Assembly: GCF_031885415.1 (NCBI RefSeq)
Contig: NZ_CP116871.1
Span: 558,001-622,000, forward strand
DNA length: 64,000 nucleotides
Direction: 5' to 3'
Source of the DNA: Microbacterium forte
GTDB taxonomy: Bacteria > Actinomycetota > Actinomycetes > Actinomycetales > Microbacteriaceae
In this document: in pieces, positions 24,554-31,755 of the stretch
Layout of the letters: every line of letters starts with the position of its first letter
How positions within the stretch are numbered: the stretch's first letter is position 1
The notes under the pieces: generated by a model
Told to the model about the DNA's origin: nothing
Seen by the model: only the letters and a program-made list of their open reading frames with translations
Database searches by the model: none
Translations under genes and position numbers: made by a program

Positions 24554-25027
24554 ATGGCCGGACTTGACCGCATTGATCTCGAACTGCTCGCCGCGCTCTC
24601 CGATGATCCCCGCGTCACGATCGTCGCGCTCGCGGAGAACCTCGGGCTGTCCCGCAACACCATTCAGGCGCGGATGGCGAGACTCGAGCAGACCGGGATA
24701 TTCCAGTCGTACGAGCGATCGTTCTCGACAGACGTGCTCGGATTCCCGCTTCAGGCGTTCGTGAGCATCGGGGTGCGTCAGACCGAGCTGCCACGCATCA
24801 TCAACGAGCTGGCCCGCATCCCCGAAGTCGTGCAGGCGCATGGACTCAGCGGGTCCATCGACCTGCTCGCGCGCGTCGCGTGCAGGGACGCCAGACACCT
24901 CTTCGACACCGACGCGCGCATCCTGTCGATCGAAGGCGTGGAGCGCACCGAGACCTCTCTCGCGATGGGCGAGGTGATCCCGTTCCGTGTCGCCGGCCTC
25001 ATCGGCCTCGCGCGACGGGAATCCTGA
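24554..25027 (+). CDS. Lrp/AsnC-family transcriptional regulator
   Basis: 157 residues. N-terminal helix-turn-helix of the AsnC type (LDRIDLELLAALSDDPRVTIVALAENLGLSRNTIQARMARLEQTG, about residues 4-48) followed by the RAM/AsnC ligand-binding domain (about 65-150). Such regulators sense amino acids, often leucine, and commonly control divergent genes. The divergent bkd operon and two inverted repeats in the gap support control of branched-chain amino acid catabolism. The ATG lies 8 nt after TATCGT with no Shine-Dalgarno sequence. The last 29 nt overlap the convergent alpha/beta hydrolase gene. Confidence 0.92.
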   Translation: MAGLDRIDLELLAALSDDPRVTIVALAENLGLSRNTIQARMARLEQTGIFQSYERSFSTDVLGFPLQAFVSIGVRQTELPRIINELARIPEVVQAHGLSGSIDLLARVACRDARHLFDTDARILSIEGVERTETSLAMGEVIPFRVAGLIGLARRES

Positions 25028-25898
25028 GGAATCGGCGAACGGCACCTGCGGCTTCGGCGGGCGTCTCGTAATGGATCAGGTGTCCGACCTCGGCGATCTC
25101 GACCAGAGTGGCGTCGTCGAAGCGCTCCGCAAGCTGTCGCTCGACCTCGATGGGGGTGATGTCGTCTCGCTGGGCGGCGATGAGAAGCGTGGGCGTCGAG
25201 ATCGAGGAGGCGAACTCGCTCACGTCATGCGACACGCTCGTCACGAACGCATCCCGGAGGACGTCGCGGTCGGCGAACCGCGAGAAGTAGGTGTCGTGCT
25301 GGTCGTGGATGAACCGCCGCAGCTGCGGGTCCGACGTCTTGGCCATCGTGATGCTCATGACCCTGACGATCAGACGGTTGCGCAGAAGCGCCGTTCCCGC
25401 TCGTTCGGGCAGGCGCGCTCCGAGCGAGTAGTACAGGACCGCGAGACGCGTCATGATGCCCTTGGGTCCCTCGAGTGCGGGCGCTCCGATGGGGTTGATC
25501 AGGATCAGCCGCGGGGTCTCGAGACCCGCTGCGACCGCCGCAGAGGCGACGATCGATCCGAAGGAGTGCCCGAGTATCACCGCCCCGGGAGCCACCGTCG
25601 CCGCGAACTCCTTCAGCCACGCGACGTATTCGTCGAGATCGTAGGAACGGCCGGCGACTGGCGCCGTCTCGCCGAATCCCGGGAGATCGGGAGAGATCAC
25701 GCGAACCTCCGGAAGGAACGCGAGGATCGGCTCGAGGCCGTGGTGCTCCCCTCGGAATCCGTGCACCGCGACGATCGTCACGTCAGCGTCGGCGGGTCCG
25801 TACTCCCAGAACACGGTGGTCCCACCTCGAACATCGACCTCGTGGCGCACGACCGGCAGTCGGCTCAGGCGGTCTGCATAGGGAGAGGGGGCGGTCAT
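24999..25898 (-). CDS. Alpha/beta-fold hydrolase
   Basis: 299 residues. Alpha/beta hydrolase with oxyanion region VAVHGFRGEHHG, DLPGFGET, nucleophile elbow GHSFG (Ser112), and late catalytic elements AAQRDDITP (acid) and VGHLIHYETP (His). A cap domain is present between residues ~135 and 220. The mixture is typical of esterases and haloalkane/meta-cleavage-type hydrolases, and the substrate is unknown. No signal peptide. The ATG lies 6 nt after a TAGACT box and lacks a Shine-Dalgarno site, so it is probably leaderless. Its 3' end overlaps lrp by 29 nt on the opposite strand. Confidence 0.9.
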   Translation of the reverse strand: MTAPSPYADRLSRLPVVRHEVDVRGGTTVFWEYGPADADVTIVAVHGFRGEHHGLEPILAFLPEVRVISPDLPGFGETAPVAGRSYDLDEYVAWLKEFAATVAPGAVILGHSFGSIVASAAVAAGLETPRLILINPIGAPALEGPKGIMTRLAVLYYSLGARLPERAGTALLRNRLIVRVMSITMAKTSDPQLRRFIHDQHDTYFSRFADRDVLRDAFVTSVSHDVSEFASSISTPTLLIAAQRDDITPIEVERQLAERFDDATLVEIAEVGHLIHYETPAEAAGAVRRFLRIPVARGR

Positions 25899-25904
25899 GG
25901 ACCA

Positions 25905-25910
25905 AGTCTA
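25905..25910 (-). promoter_or_regulatory. -10 box TAGACT, leaderless-type promoter of the alpha/beta hydrolase
   Basis: TAGACT ends 6 nt before the ATG at 25898. Confidence 0.5.
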
Positions 25911-25978
25911 GAGTCGGCGGATGCATGCTCTCCGTGTGCCTCCGCCCGGATGTCGGAGCCCGGATCTACGGTGAAAGC

Positions 25979-26731
25979 ATGCCCCCGGCCCCCTCGCTCC
26001 CGCACTGGATCACTCGTGTAGGCGTGTTCGACCTCGAGACCACGGGGATCGACGTGGAGAAAGACCGAGTCGTCACCGCGCATGTGGGGCTGCTCGACGC
26101 AGACGGACGTGAGATCGCCGCGAGGGACTGGCTGTCTGATCCTGGAGTGCCGATACCCGAGGGTGCCACGGCCGTGCATGGAGTCACCACCGAGCATGCC
26201 CGCCGGCACGGGCGTCCGGGCGCTGAGGTGGTCGGAGAAGTGACCGCTGCCCTGCGGTCCCTGCTCTCACAGGGGGTTCCGATCGTCGCGTACAACGCGG
26301 CATACGACTTCTCCCTCCTGGCTCACGAGGCGCATCGCCACGGAATCGCACCGCTGGAGGATCCCTCCCCGATCATCGACCCTCTCGTGATCGACAAGGC
26401 CTACGACCGGTATCGCCCTGGCAAGCGCACTCTCGAGGTCGTCGCCGCCCTCTACGCGGTACGACTCGAGGATGCCCACGAGGCGGCCGCGGATGCGGTG
26501 GCCGCAGGCCGGGTCGCGCAGGCCCTGGCGCGCCAGTTCGTGCTTCCCGAGACGCTCGAAGAGCTGCATACGCGCCAGATCGGGTGGGCGCGTTCTCAGG
26601 CGGCGAGCCTGACGGAGTACTTCATCCGGATCGGCCGTCTCGAGCCGGAGGAACGCCTCGACGGCACCTGGCCTGTCCGCGCACACCGCACCCGAGGGGA
26701 GGAGCCTCGCGATGCGGTTCCGAACCAGTGA
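25979..26731 (+). CDS. DnaQ-like 3'-5' exonuclease (DEDDh)
   Basis: 250 residues from ATG at 25979. The exonuclease motifs are Exo I VFDLETTGIDVEKDRV (Asp18, Glu20), Exo II AYNAAYDFSLL, and Exo III HEAAADAVAAGRVA, giving a DEDDh active site. It resembles the epsilon/proofreading superfamily but lacks any polymerase or BRCT domain. Related stand-alone actinobacterial proteins are annotated as DNA polymerase III epsilon-like, with a role unproven. The start is chosen because TACGGT lies 6 nt upstream, fitting a leaderless mRNA; the open frame extends 18 codons further without conserved sequence. The 3' end overlaps the AraC gene by 20 nt. Confidence 0.88.
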   Translation: MPPAPSLPHWITRVGVFDLETTGIDVEKDRVVTAHVGLLDADGREIAARDWLSDPGVPIPEGATAVHGVTTEHARRHGRPGAEVVGEVTAALRSLLSQGVPIVAYNAAYDFSLLAHEAHRHGIAPLEDPSPIIDPLVIDKAYDRYRPGKRTLEVVAALYAVRLEDAHEAAADAVAAGRVAQALARQFVLPETLEELHTRQIGWARSQAASLTEYFIRIGRLEPEERLDGTWPVRAHRTRGEEPRDAVPNQ

Positions 26732-27650
26732 CGTCTCACGCGTCGAGAGCACCTGGAAGCAGTTCGTCCCGTCTGCGGTCCTGCACGACGTCGACCCGGA
26801 GCGCTTCCGCTTCGATTGGCACTCTGCGGATCTCGGCGGCGTGAGCCTTGTTCGCTACGACCTGGCAGCGGAGGTGCGTTCGACCGCGGAACCACTCGAC
26901 CAGGTTCTGGTGTGCCGGGTGGACGGTCCGGATGCGCGGGTGTACTCCGATCGGGGCGATCTCGATGCGAGCCGCCCGTGGATCTCGGACGGACCCCGAG
27001 TGCATGCACGATGGGACGCGGGGGCACGTGTGGCGGCGCTCGTGTTCGACCGCGACACCCTGTCGCGCCTCGCGCGGCGGATAAGCGGTGACGACGACCT
27101 CTCCATACGTATCGAGGACCTCTCCCCTCGCTCCGCTTACGCGGCCGCGGCATGGGATCGCATGTTCGCGTATCTCGAGCAGAGCGCCGCACCGCTCGAT
27201 GACACCACGGACGATCTCGAACTCCTGCGCAGCGAGTTGGCGCGCCATGCGGCGGCCACGACGCTCGCCGCGTTCGCGACGACGAGCCGCCTCGAACGCC
27301 ATCGCCCGGCGCAGACCACAGCCGCTCCGGCGACCGTGCGCCGTGCTCTCGATTTCATCGCCGAGAACTCGCACCGGCCGATCACCGTCGATGATGTCGC
27401 CGCGGCCGTGCACATCTCGACGCGGGGACTGCAATACGCCTTCCGACGAGCGCTCGACACGACGCCGGCCGAGTCGCTGCGACGGGCGCGGCTGGACGGC
27501 GCCCATCGCGACCTGCAGTCCGGGGCGCCCTCGACCGTCGCGGCGGTGGCCCGCCGATGGGGTTTCTCACATCCTTCGCGATTCGCCGCCGCGTATCGCG
27601 ACAGCTTCGGCGTGCTTCCCTCTGTGACGGCCGCGACGCATCGCCGATGA
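26712..27650 (+). CDS. AraC-family transcriptional regulator
   Basis: 312 residues. The C-terminal ~100 residues are the double helix-turn-helix AraC/XylS domain: RRALDFIAENSHRPITVDDVAAAVHISTRGLQYAFRRAL then ARRWGFSHPSRFAAAYRDSFG. The N-terminal half resembles the AraC-binding-like/cupin-type sensor seen in actinobacterial members. GAGGAG lies about 8 nt before the ATG, inside the preceding exonuclease gene, so the two are co-transcribed. The target genes and effector are not evident from the neighbourhood. Confidence 0.88.
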   Translation: MRFRTSDVSRVESTWKQFVPSAVLHDVDPERFRFDWHSADLGGVSLVRYDLAAEVRSTAEPLDQVLVCRVDGPDARVYSDRGDLDASRPWISDGPRVHARWDAGARVAALVFDRDTLSRLARRISGDDDLSIRIEDLSPRSAYAAAAWDRMFAYLEQSAAPLDDTTDDLELLRSELARHAAATTLAAFATTSRLERHRPAQTTAAPATVRRALDFIAENSHRPITVDDVAAAVHISTRGLQYAFRRALDTTPAESLRRARLDGAHRDLQSGAPSTVAAVARRWGFSHPSRFAAAYRDSFGVLPSVTAATHRR

Positions 27651-27736
27651 CATTATGCGAACAGATTGTTCGCTCCCCTCGCGCGCCGAGGGTGGCCGGT
27701 GCGATGGTTCGCCCCCTGGCGCATATATTCCGAGAT

Positions 27737-28069
27737 ATGGGTTCTCTCTACTACGGCGCCTCCGAGCCGATCCATATCGACGATCGTGCACTCGCGCACC
27801 TCAAGGTCGTCGTTGCGACGAAGCTGCGTCGCAACGAGAGCTTCACACTCACCTGGAAGCACCCGGACGGAGACCCTGAAGGCCGCTCGACGGTCTGGCT
27901 GCATCCGTCGATCCCCCTGAGGTTCGTCTTCGACGAGAGCGAGGCGCCCGAGCTCAGCCGTCGATGGATCGAGGATCTCGCCCATTCGGCCAACTCGAGC
28001 GGCGGCATCACGCTCGTGGAGGAGCTGATCGAGCCTTCGTCCGACCTGCAGGCTGCAGACGCTCGCTGA
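27737..28069 (+). CDS. Small Microbacteriaceae-type conserved protein (DUF7882-like)
   Basis: 110 residues from ATG at 27737. I recognise the pattern MGSLYYG...IDDRALAHLKVVVATKLRRNESFTLTW...STVWLHPSIPLRF, a short family widespread in Microbacteriaceae, sometimes mislabelled as an ATP-dependent DNA ligase; it has no ligase motifs. The function is unknown. No signal peptide or membrane segment. The start is set by TATATT at 27724-27729, 7 nt upstream, matching the leaderless pattern in this window, although the frame stays open for 60 more codons. It stands alone between the AraC and glycosyltransferase genes. Confidence 0.7.
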   Translation: MGSLYYGASEPIHIDDRALAHLKVVVATKLRRNESFTLTWKHPDGDPEGRSTVWLHPSIPLRFVFDESEAPELSRRWIEDLAHSANSSGGITLVEELIEPSSDLQAADAR

Positions 28070-28100
28070 TCCGGGCGCGGAGGGTCGGGCGGGCTCCGCA

Positions 28101-28979
28101 GTGTCAAGTCCCTCGTTCTCTCCGCCGATCGATGACATGATCGCGCCGATGACGGAACGCAGCGAAGGGCATGTGGTCGACAGTGCCGCCACGGTCCGGT
28201 CACGGATAGGGCCCGCCGACTCCCCCACCATCTCGGTGGTCGTGCCTGTCAAGGACGACGCGGCTCTGCTGGCACGGTGTCTGCGTGCCCTGCACGCCCA
28301 GGAGTCGCCGGCGGACGAGATCATCGTTGTCGACAATGACTCGTCCGATTCGTCGGCCTCGGTCGCTCGAGCCTCGGGCGCGCGCGTGCTCACCTGCATC
28401 GAGCCGGGCATCCCCGCTGCGGCGTCCACTGGATACGATGCCGCACGCGGTGATCTGATCCTCAGACTCGACGCGGACTGCGAACCGGATGCCGACTGGA
28501 TCTCCGCGGTCGTCTCGGCATTCGGGCAGGACGAGCGCATCGGAGCCGTCACCGGAGGTGCGCGCTTCACCGACGGGCCTGTGGCGCTCCGCGTCCCGCT
28601 CGCTCGGCTCTATCTCGGCGCGTACACGAGCCTCTTGAGCGTGACTCTCGGCCATAGACCGCTGTTCGGCTCGAATCTCGCGTTCCGCAGGGAAGCATGG
28701 CATGCGGTGCGTGCGGACGTGCATCGCGGCGATGCACACATCCACGATGACCTCGACCTCGCCTTCCACCTCGGCGAGAACCACCGCATCGCTCGGCTCC
28801 CCGGCGAGTCGATGGGGATGTCGATGCGACCGTTCACCGCAGGGCAGTTCGGCCGGCGCGTGCAGCGAGGCTTCCGCAGCGTGCTCGTGCACTGGCCGCG
28901 CGACTTCCCCCCTGTGCGGTGGGCACGCCTGGTGGTCCGCCGTCGCCTACGCGGCCCCGCTGCACGGCGAACACGATGA
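28101..28979 (+). CDS. Family 2 glycosyltransferase
   Basis: Up to 292 residues. GT-A fold: SVVVPVKDDAALLARCLRAL, EIIVVDNDSSDSSASVA, and LRLDADCEPDADW with the DxD metal site, followed by FGSNLAFRREAW and DDLDLAFHLGEN near the acceptor site. No transmembrane domain, so it acts at the cytoplasmic face. The start is uncertain: GTG at 28101 is given, but ATG codons at 28137 and 28149 are possible, with ~45 upstream residues of low conservation. The stop overlaps the next gene (ATGA), so the glycosyltransferase and the EEP-family enzyme are coupled. The sugar and acceptor cannot be told. Confidence 0.85.
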   Translation: MSSPSFSPPIDDMIAPMTERSEGHVVDSAATVRSRIGPADSPTISVVVPVKDDAALLARCLRALHAQESPADEIIVVDNDSSDSSASVARASGARVLTCIEPGIPAAASTGYDAARGDLILRLDADCEPDADWISAVVSAFGQDERIGAVTGGARFTDGPVALRVPLARLYLGAYTSLLSVTLGHRPLFGSNLAFRREAWHAVRADVHRGDAHIHDDLDLAFHLGENHRIARLPGESMGMSMRPFTAGQFGRRVQRGFRSVLVHWPRDFPPVRWARLVVRRRLRGPAARRTR

Positions 28980-29809
28980 CCGTGCCCGCGCTGATCGGCC
29001 CTGTGGTCGCACCGGAGCTGCACGCGATGTCGTTCAACATCCGCCGGGCCATGGAGGGCTTCGCGCGTCCGAAGCAGGACCGCTGGAGTGTGCGCGCCCC
29101 GGCAGTCGCTGAGATGCTGCGCTCGGAGCGTCCGACGATCCTCGGGCTGCAAGAGGTGCTTCCCGGCGCGATGAGGGTCGTCACCCGCGCGCTCGGCCCC
29201 ACTCACAGGTTCATCGGCAGAGGACGAGGCCGCGAAGGCACGGGCGAGGGCACCCCGCTCGTCTACGACGCCGAACGCCTGGAACTGCGCGGATGGGAGC
29301 AGCAGGCCCTTTCAGCGCGCCCAGACGAACGGGGCAGTCGATCCTGGGGCAACCTCATCCCCCGCATTCTCGTGACGGCGGAGTTCGCCGACACGTCGAC
29401 GGGCATCCGGTTCCTCGTCGTCAACACCCATCTCGACCACCTGTCCTCTCGTTCGCGGCGACGATCGGCCGAGGCCATCTCCGCGCTGGTCCGGAAGCGT
29501 GCTCTTCCGACGATCGTGATGGGTGATCTCAATGCCGGTCCCCGCTCCCGCGCCGTACGCACGCTCCTGTCGCGGGCGGAGCTCACCGACTCCTGGAGCG
29601 CTGCCGAGGACCGGCTGACACCGCTGTGGAGCACGCTCAACGGATATCGACGACCGCGGCTCACGGGGCGGCGCGTCGACTGGATGCTCGTCAGCCGAGA
29701 CGTCCGGGTGCGTGCTGCCGGCATCAACGCAGGTGTCTTCGATGGGATCAGACCCTCGGATCACCTGGCAGTGCAGGCGCTGCTGCGTCTGCACGGCAAG
29801 ACACAGTGA
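28976..29809 (+). CDS. Endonuclease/exonuclease/phosphatase (EEP) family protein
   Basis: 277 residues from ATG at 28976. The metal-dependent EEP fold is shown by MSFNIRRAMEG, the catalytic glutamate in ILGLQEVL, VNTHLDHLSSRSRR, VMGDLNAGPRSRA, RVDWMLVSRDV and IRPSDHLAVQAL (the last His is the general base). Members act on nucleic acids, phospholipids or inositol phosphates; the short form without DNA-binding insertions, next to a glycosyltransferase and a membrane protein, suggests a phosphodiesterase acting on a lipid or head-group (inference). No signal peptide. The ATG overlaps the glycosyltransferase stop by 4 nt. Its stop lies in a 15-bp tandem repeat containing two GTG starts of the next gene. 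Confidence 0.87.
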   Translation: MTVPALIGPVVAPELHAMSFNIRRAMEGFARPKQDRWSVRAPAVAEMLRSERPTILGLQEVLPGAMRVVTRALGPTHRFIGRGRGREGTGEGTPLVYDAERLELRGWEQQALSARPDERGSRSWGNLIPRILVTAEFADTSTGIRFLVVNTHLDHLSSRSRRRSAEAISALVRKRALPTIVMGDLNAGPRSRAVRTLLSRAELTDSWSAAEDRLTPLWSTLNGYRRPRLTGRRVDWMLVSRDVRVRAAGINAGVFDGIRPSDHLAVQALLRLHGKTQ

Positions 29810-29829
29810 AAGAGGACACAGTGAAAGAA
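29800..29829 (+). repeat. 15-bp direct repeat duplicating a start codon and RBS
   Basis: Two copies in tandem, GACACAGTGAAAGAG (29800-29814) and GACACAGTGAAAGAA (29815-29829), differ only at the last base. The first carries the EEP stop codon overlapped by a GTG (GTGA); the second GTG at 29821 has AGAGGA 5 nt upstream. The 15-bp period keeps both starts in frame. Confidence 0.85.
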
Positions 29830-30447
29830 GACTTCCTCCGTCCGCCTCGGTCCCTCGCGGAGTGGTGCGCAGACTCTCTGCGAGTTCTGGGGATCGTCGG
29901 CGTCGGCGTGGCGCTGATCTGGCTCGCGCCGACGGACGCCGGCATCGCCGCACTCGCTCTTCCGGCCCTGATGCTGCCTCGAGTGCTGGGACTGCGCGGG
30001 GGGTTCGATCTGGCGGTCTGCGCGACCGTGCTCGTGGCCGCGTGGAGCAACATATTCGACCTGTACCGGACGATCCCGGGCTGGGATCTGGTCGTGCACC
30101 TGATCTGCACGGGTATTCTGACGATCGTCGCGGCGCTGATCCTCACCCGGGCGGAGGTCGTCACGATGACTCGCGACCACGGCGCGCGGCCGCGAACTCC
30201 GCTCGTCCTGGCACCGCTCCTGGCCCTCGCACTCAGCGCCATGTGGGAGATGGTCGAGTGGCTGGGCTGGGCCTACCTCAGCGACGAGATCTTCGTCACG
30301 TATCAGGACACGATCGGCGACATGGTCTTCGGCGGACTCGGCGGTATCGCCGCCGGCGTCATCCTCGCGACGTCATCTCTGAGACGACCGCGCTCGACAG
30401 ATGGCGTGGGCGGCTCAGCGAACAGGAGTAGGGCGGGCGGGACTTGA
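29821..30447 (+). CDS. Integral membrane protein with WE..E and DTxxD motifs
   Basis: 208 residues from GTG at 29821 (GTG at 29806 in the same frame is the alternative). Five to six hydrophobic segments. The stretch ALSAMWEMVEWLGW followed by VTYQDTIGDMVFGGLGGI resembles a YjdF/DUF2238-type pattern (WExxE then DTxxDxxxxxxG), a membrane family of unknown function. It follows the glycosyltransferase and EEP genes with no gap and may work with them at the membrane. The last 19 nt run into the convergent tRNA gene, so the C-terminal tail is encoded by antisense tRNA sequence. Confidence 0.75.
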   Translation: MKEDFLRPPRSLAEWCADSLRVLGIVGVGVALIWLAPTDAGIAALALPALMLPRVLGLRGGFDLAVCATVLVAAWSNIFDLYRTIPGWDLVVHLICTGILTIVAALILTRAEVVTMTRDHGARPRTPLVLAPLLALALSAMWEMVEWLGWAYLSDEIFVTYQDTIGDMVFGGLGGIAAGVILATSSLRRPRSTDGVGGSANRSRAGGT

Positions 30448-30502
30448 ACCCGCGATCGTTGGGTTATGAGCCCACTGCCTTAACCAGCTTGGCCACCGCC
30501 CC
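30429..30502 (-). tRNA. tRNA with CAT anticodon (elongator Met or Ile2)
   Basis: 74 nt. Acceptor GGGGCGG pairs with CCGCCCT (G1-U72 wobble) and the discriminator is A. The anticodon loop CTCATAA gives CAU, closed by GGG/CCC pairs; the T-loop is TTCAAGT. CCA is not encoded. Lack of the initiator C1-A72 mismatch argues against initiator tRNA, although the GGG/CCC anticodon stem is initiator-like. Elongator Met and lysidine-modified Ile2 cannot be separated by eye. Confidence 0.88.
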
Positions 30503-30531
30503 GTGAGCACCAGCCTATCGGGCCGAACCGG

Positions 30532-31068
30532 TCAGATCGGTGTGGCGGCGGCGTGCGTCTCGAGGTGCACCAGATAGATCTCGGCGTTGGCGATCAGGTC
30601 GGCACGCTCGTCGTCGCTGAGGGATCGACGCACCTTCGCCGGCACCCCCGCCACCAGTGAGCCGTCCGGCACCTCGGTTCCTCCGAGCACGACTGCTCCG
30701 CCGGCGATGAGGCAACCCGCACCGATGACCGCGCCGCTGAGCACGACAGCCCCCATGCCGATGAGAGAGCCGTCTCCGATCGTGCATCCGTGCACCACGG
30801 CGTTGTGACCGATGGACACCTTGTCACCGATGGTGACGGGATGAGCCGCATCGACGTGGACCGAGACGTTGTCCTGCACATTGCTGCCTCGACCGATCAC
30901 GATGGATGCCGAGTCGCCTCGCAGCACGGCGTTGTACCAGACGCTCGCGCCTTCAGCCAGCGAGACGTCGCCGACGATGCGCGCTCCCTCGGCGACGAAC
31001 GCGTCTTCGGGTATCGACGGGATCTTCCCCGGGAGCGCGAGGACAGAAGCTCCGGCTGCGATGCTCAT
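30532..31068 (-). CDS. Gamma-type carbonic anhydrase / left-handed beta-helix protein
   Basis: 178 residues. Hexapeptide-repeat left-handed beta-helix with the gamma carbonic anhydrase metal site: His71 (NVSVHVDAAHP), His88 and His93 (SIGHNAVVHGC). Also present are the early RGDSASIVIGRGSNVQDN strand and the late GSLVAGVPAKVRRSLSDDE helix region that caps the coil. A trimeric, zinc- or iron-dependent CO2 hydratase is likely, though some members (PaaY-, YrdA-like) are thioesterases or have no proven activity. The ATG lies 6 nt after TAGTCT and lacks a Shine-Dalgarno sequence. It stands alone between the tRNA and dps. Confidence 0.88.
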   Translation of the reverse strand: MSIAAGASVLALPGKIPSIPEDAFVAEGARIVGDVSLAEGASVWYNAVLRGDSASIVIGRGSNVQDNVSVHVDAAHPVTIGDKVSIGHNAVVHGCTIGDGSLIGMGAVVLSGAVIGAGCLIAGGAVVLGGTEVPDGSLVAGVPAKVRRSLSDDERADLIANAEIYLVHLETHAAATPI

Positions 31069-31074
31069 GAGGTG

Positions 31075-31080
31075 AGACTA
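31075..31080 (-). promoter_or_regulatory. -10 box TAGTCT, leaderless-type promoter of the carbonic anhydrase
   Basis: TAGTCT ends 6 nt before the ATG at 31068. Confidence 0.45.
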
Positions 31081-31138
31081 TCCTCCCAAGGCCGGATTTC
31101 CGCATGATTCCGGGGCACTAAGCCGAGCCTTCGCTTGC

Positions 31139-31166
31139 TTGCGGAATGTTTTCAGACGAGTAGCGT
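31139..31166 (+). promoter_or_regulatory. Promoter of dps
   Basis: TTGCGG (31139-31144) and TAGCGT (31161-31166) are 16 nt apart. Transcription would begin near 31173, leaving a leader of about 36 nt that includes GGAGGAG before the dps ATG. Confidence 0.45.
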
Positions 31167-31208
31167 TGTCATCATCAGGCACGAAGAGACAACTCCGGAG
31201 GAGTCAAG

Positions 31209-31694
31209 ATGAGCAAGGTACAGACCGTTTCCACCACCGCCAGCGACCCGACAGTGGCAGCTGCAGCGGCTCAGTTCCTCTCCCCCGTCGTGCTCGGACT
31301 CCAGGCACTGACGATCGATGGCAAGCAGGCGCACTGGCACGTGCGCGGCGCCAACTTCGTCGGCGTCCACGAGCTTCTCGACACGATCGTCGCGCACGCA
31401 GGAGACTTCGCCGACACCGCCGCCGAGCGGATCGTCGCCCTCGGCCTGCCGATCGACGCGCGCATCAGCGCCGTGGCCGCCAAGGGCAGCGCTACGTCGG
31501 TTCCCGCCGGCTTCACCCAGTCCGACGAGCTCGTGCGCGCTGTCATCTCCGACATCGACGCGATCCTCATCGACGTGAAGGCTGCGATCGACGGGCTCGA
31601 CGAGGTCGACCTCACGAGCCAGGACGTCGCGATCGAGATCATGCGCGGACTCGAGAAGGACCGCTGGTTCCTCGTGTCGCACATCGCCGCATAA
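31209..31694 (+). CDS. dps: Dps-family DNA-binding ferritin-like protein
   Basis: 161 residues. Ferritin-fold protein that forms a dodecamer, oxidises and stores iron, and protects DNA in stress. The ferroxidase-centre signature is clear: ALTIDGKQAHWHVRGANFVGVHELLDT with His42, then DFADTAAERI with Asp66/Asp69 and Glu73 at the inter-subunit site. The N-terminal ~20 residues are short and carry only one lysine, so strong direct DNA binding by a basic tail is not obvious. GGAGGAG lies 6-7 nt before the ATG. Monocistronic: a promoter lies upstream and a strong hairpin 13 nt after the stop. Confidence 0.95.
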   Translation: MSKVQTVSTTASDPTVAAAAAQFLSPVVLGLQALTIDGKQAHWHVRGANFVGVHELLDTIVAHAGDFADTAAERIVALGLPIDARISAVAAKGSATSVPAGFTQSDELVRAVISDIDAILIDVKAAIDGLDEVDLTSQDVAIEIMRGLEKDRWFLVSHIAA

Positions 31695-31706
31695 GCATCC
31701 GTCTGA

Positions 31707-31744
31707 CGAAGAAGGGCACCGGGTCTTCCCGGTGCCCTTCTTCG
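31707..31744. terminator. Bidirectional terminator between dps and amidohydrolase
   Basis: Perfect 17-bp stem CGAAGAAGGGCACCGGG/CCCGGTGCCCTTCTTCG with loop TCTT. The A-rich and T-rich outer parts of the stem can serve both convergent genes. It starts 13 nt after the dps stop and ends 12 nt before the amidohydrolase stop. Confidence 0.85.
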
Positions 31745-31755
31745 TGTTCCGGATG

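Noticed and set aside
25925..25978. Extension of the DnaQ-like exonuclease by 18 codons to the upstream ATG
   Set aside because: The extension is not conserved in type, and a -10 box sits 6 nt before the ATG at 25979.
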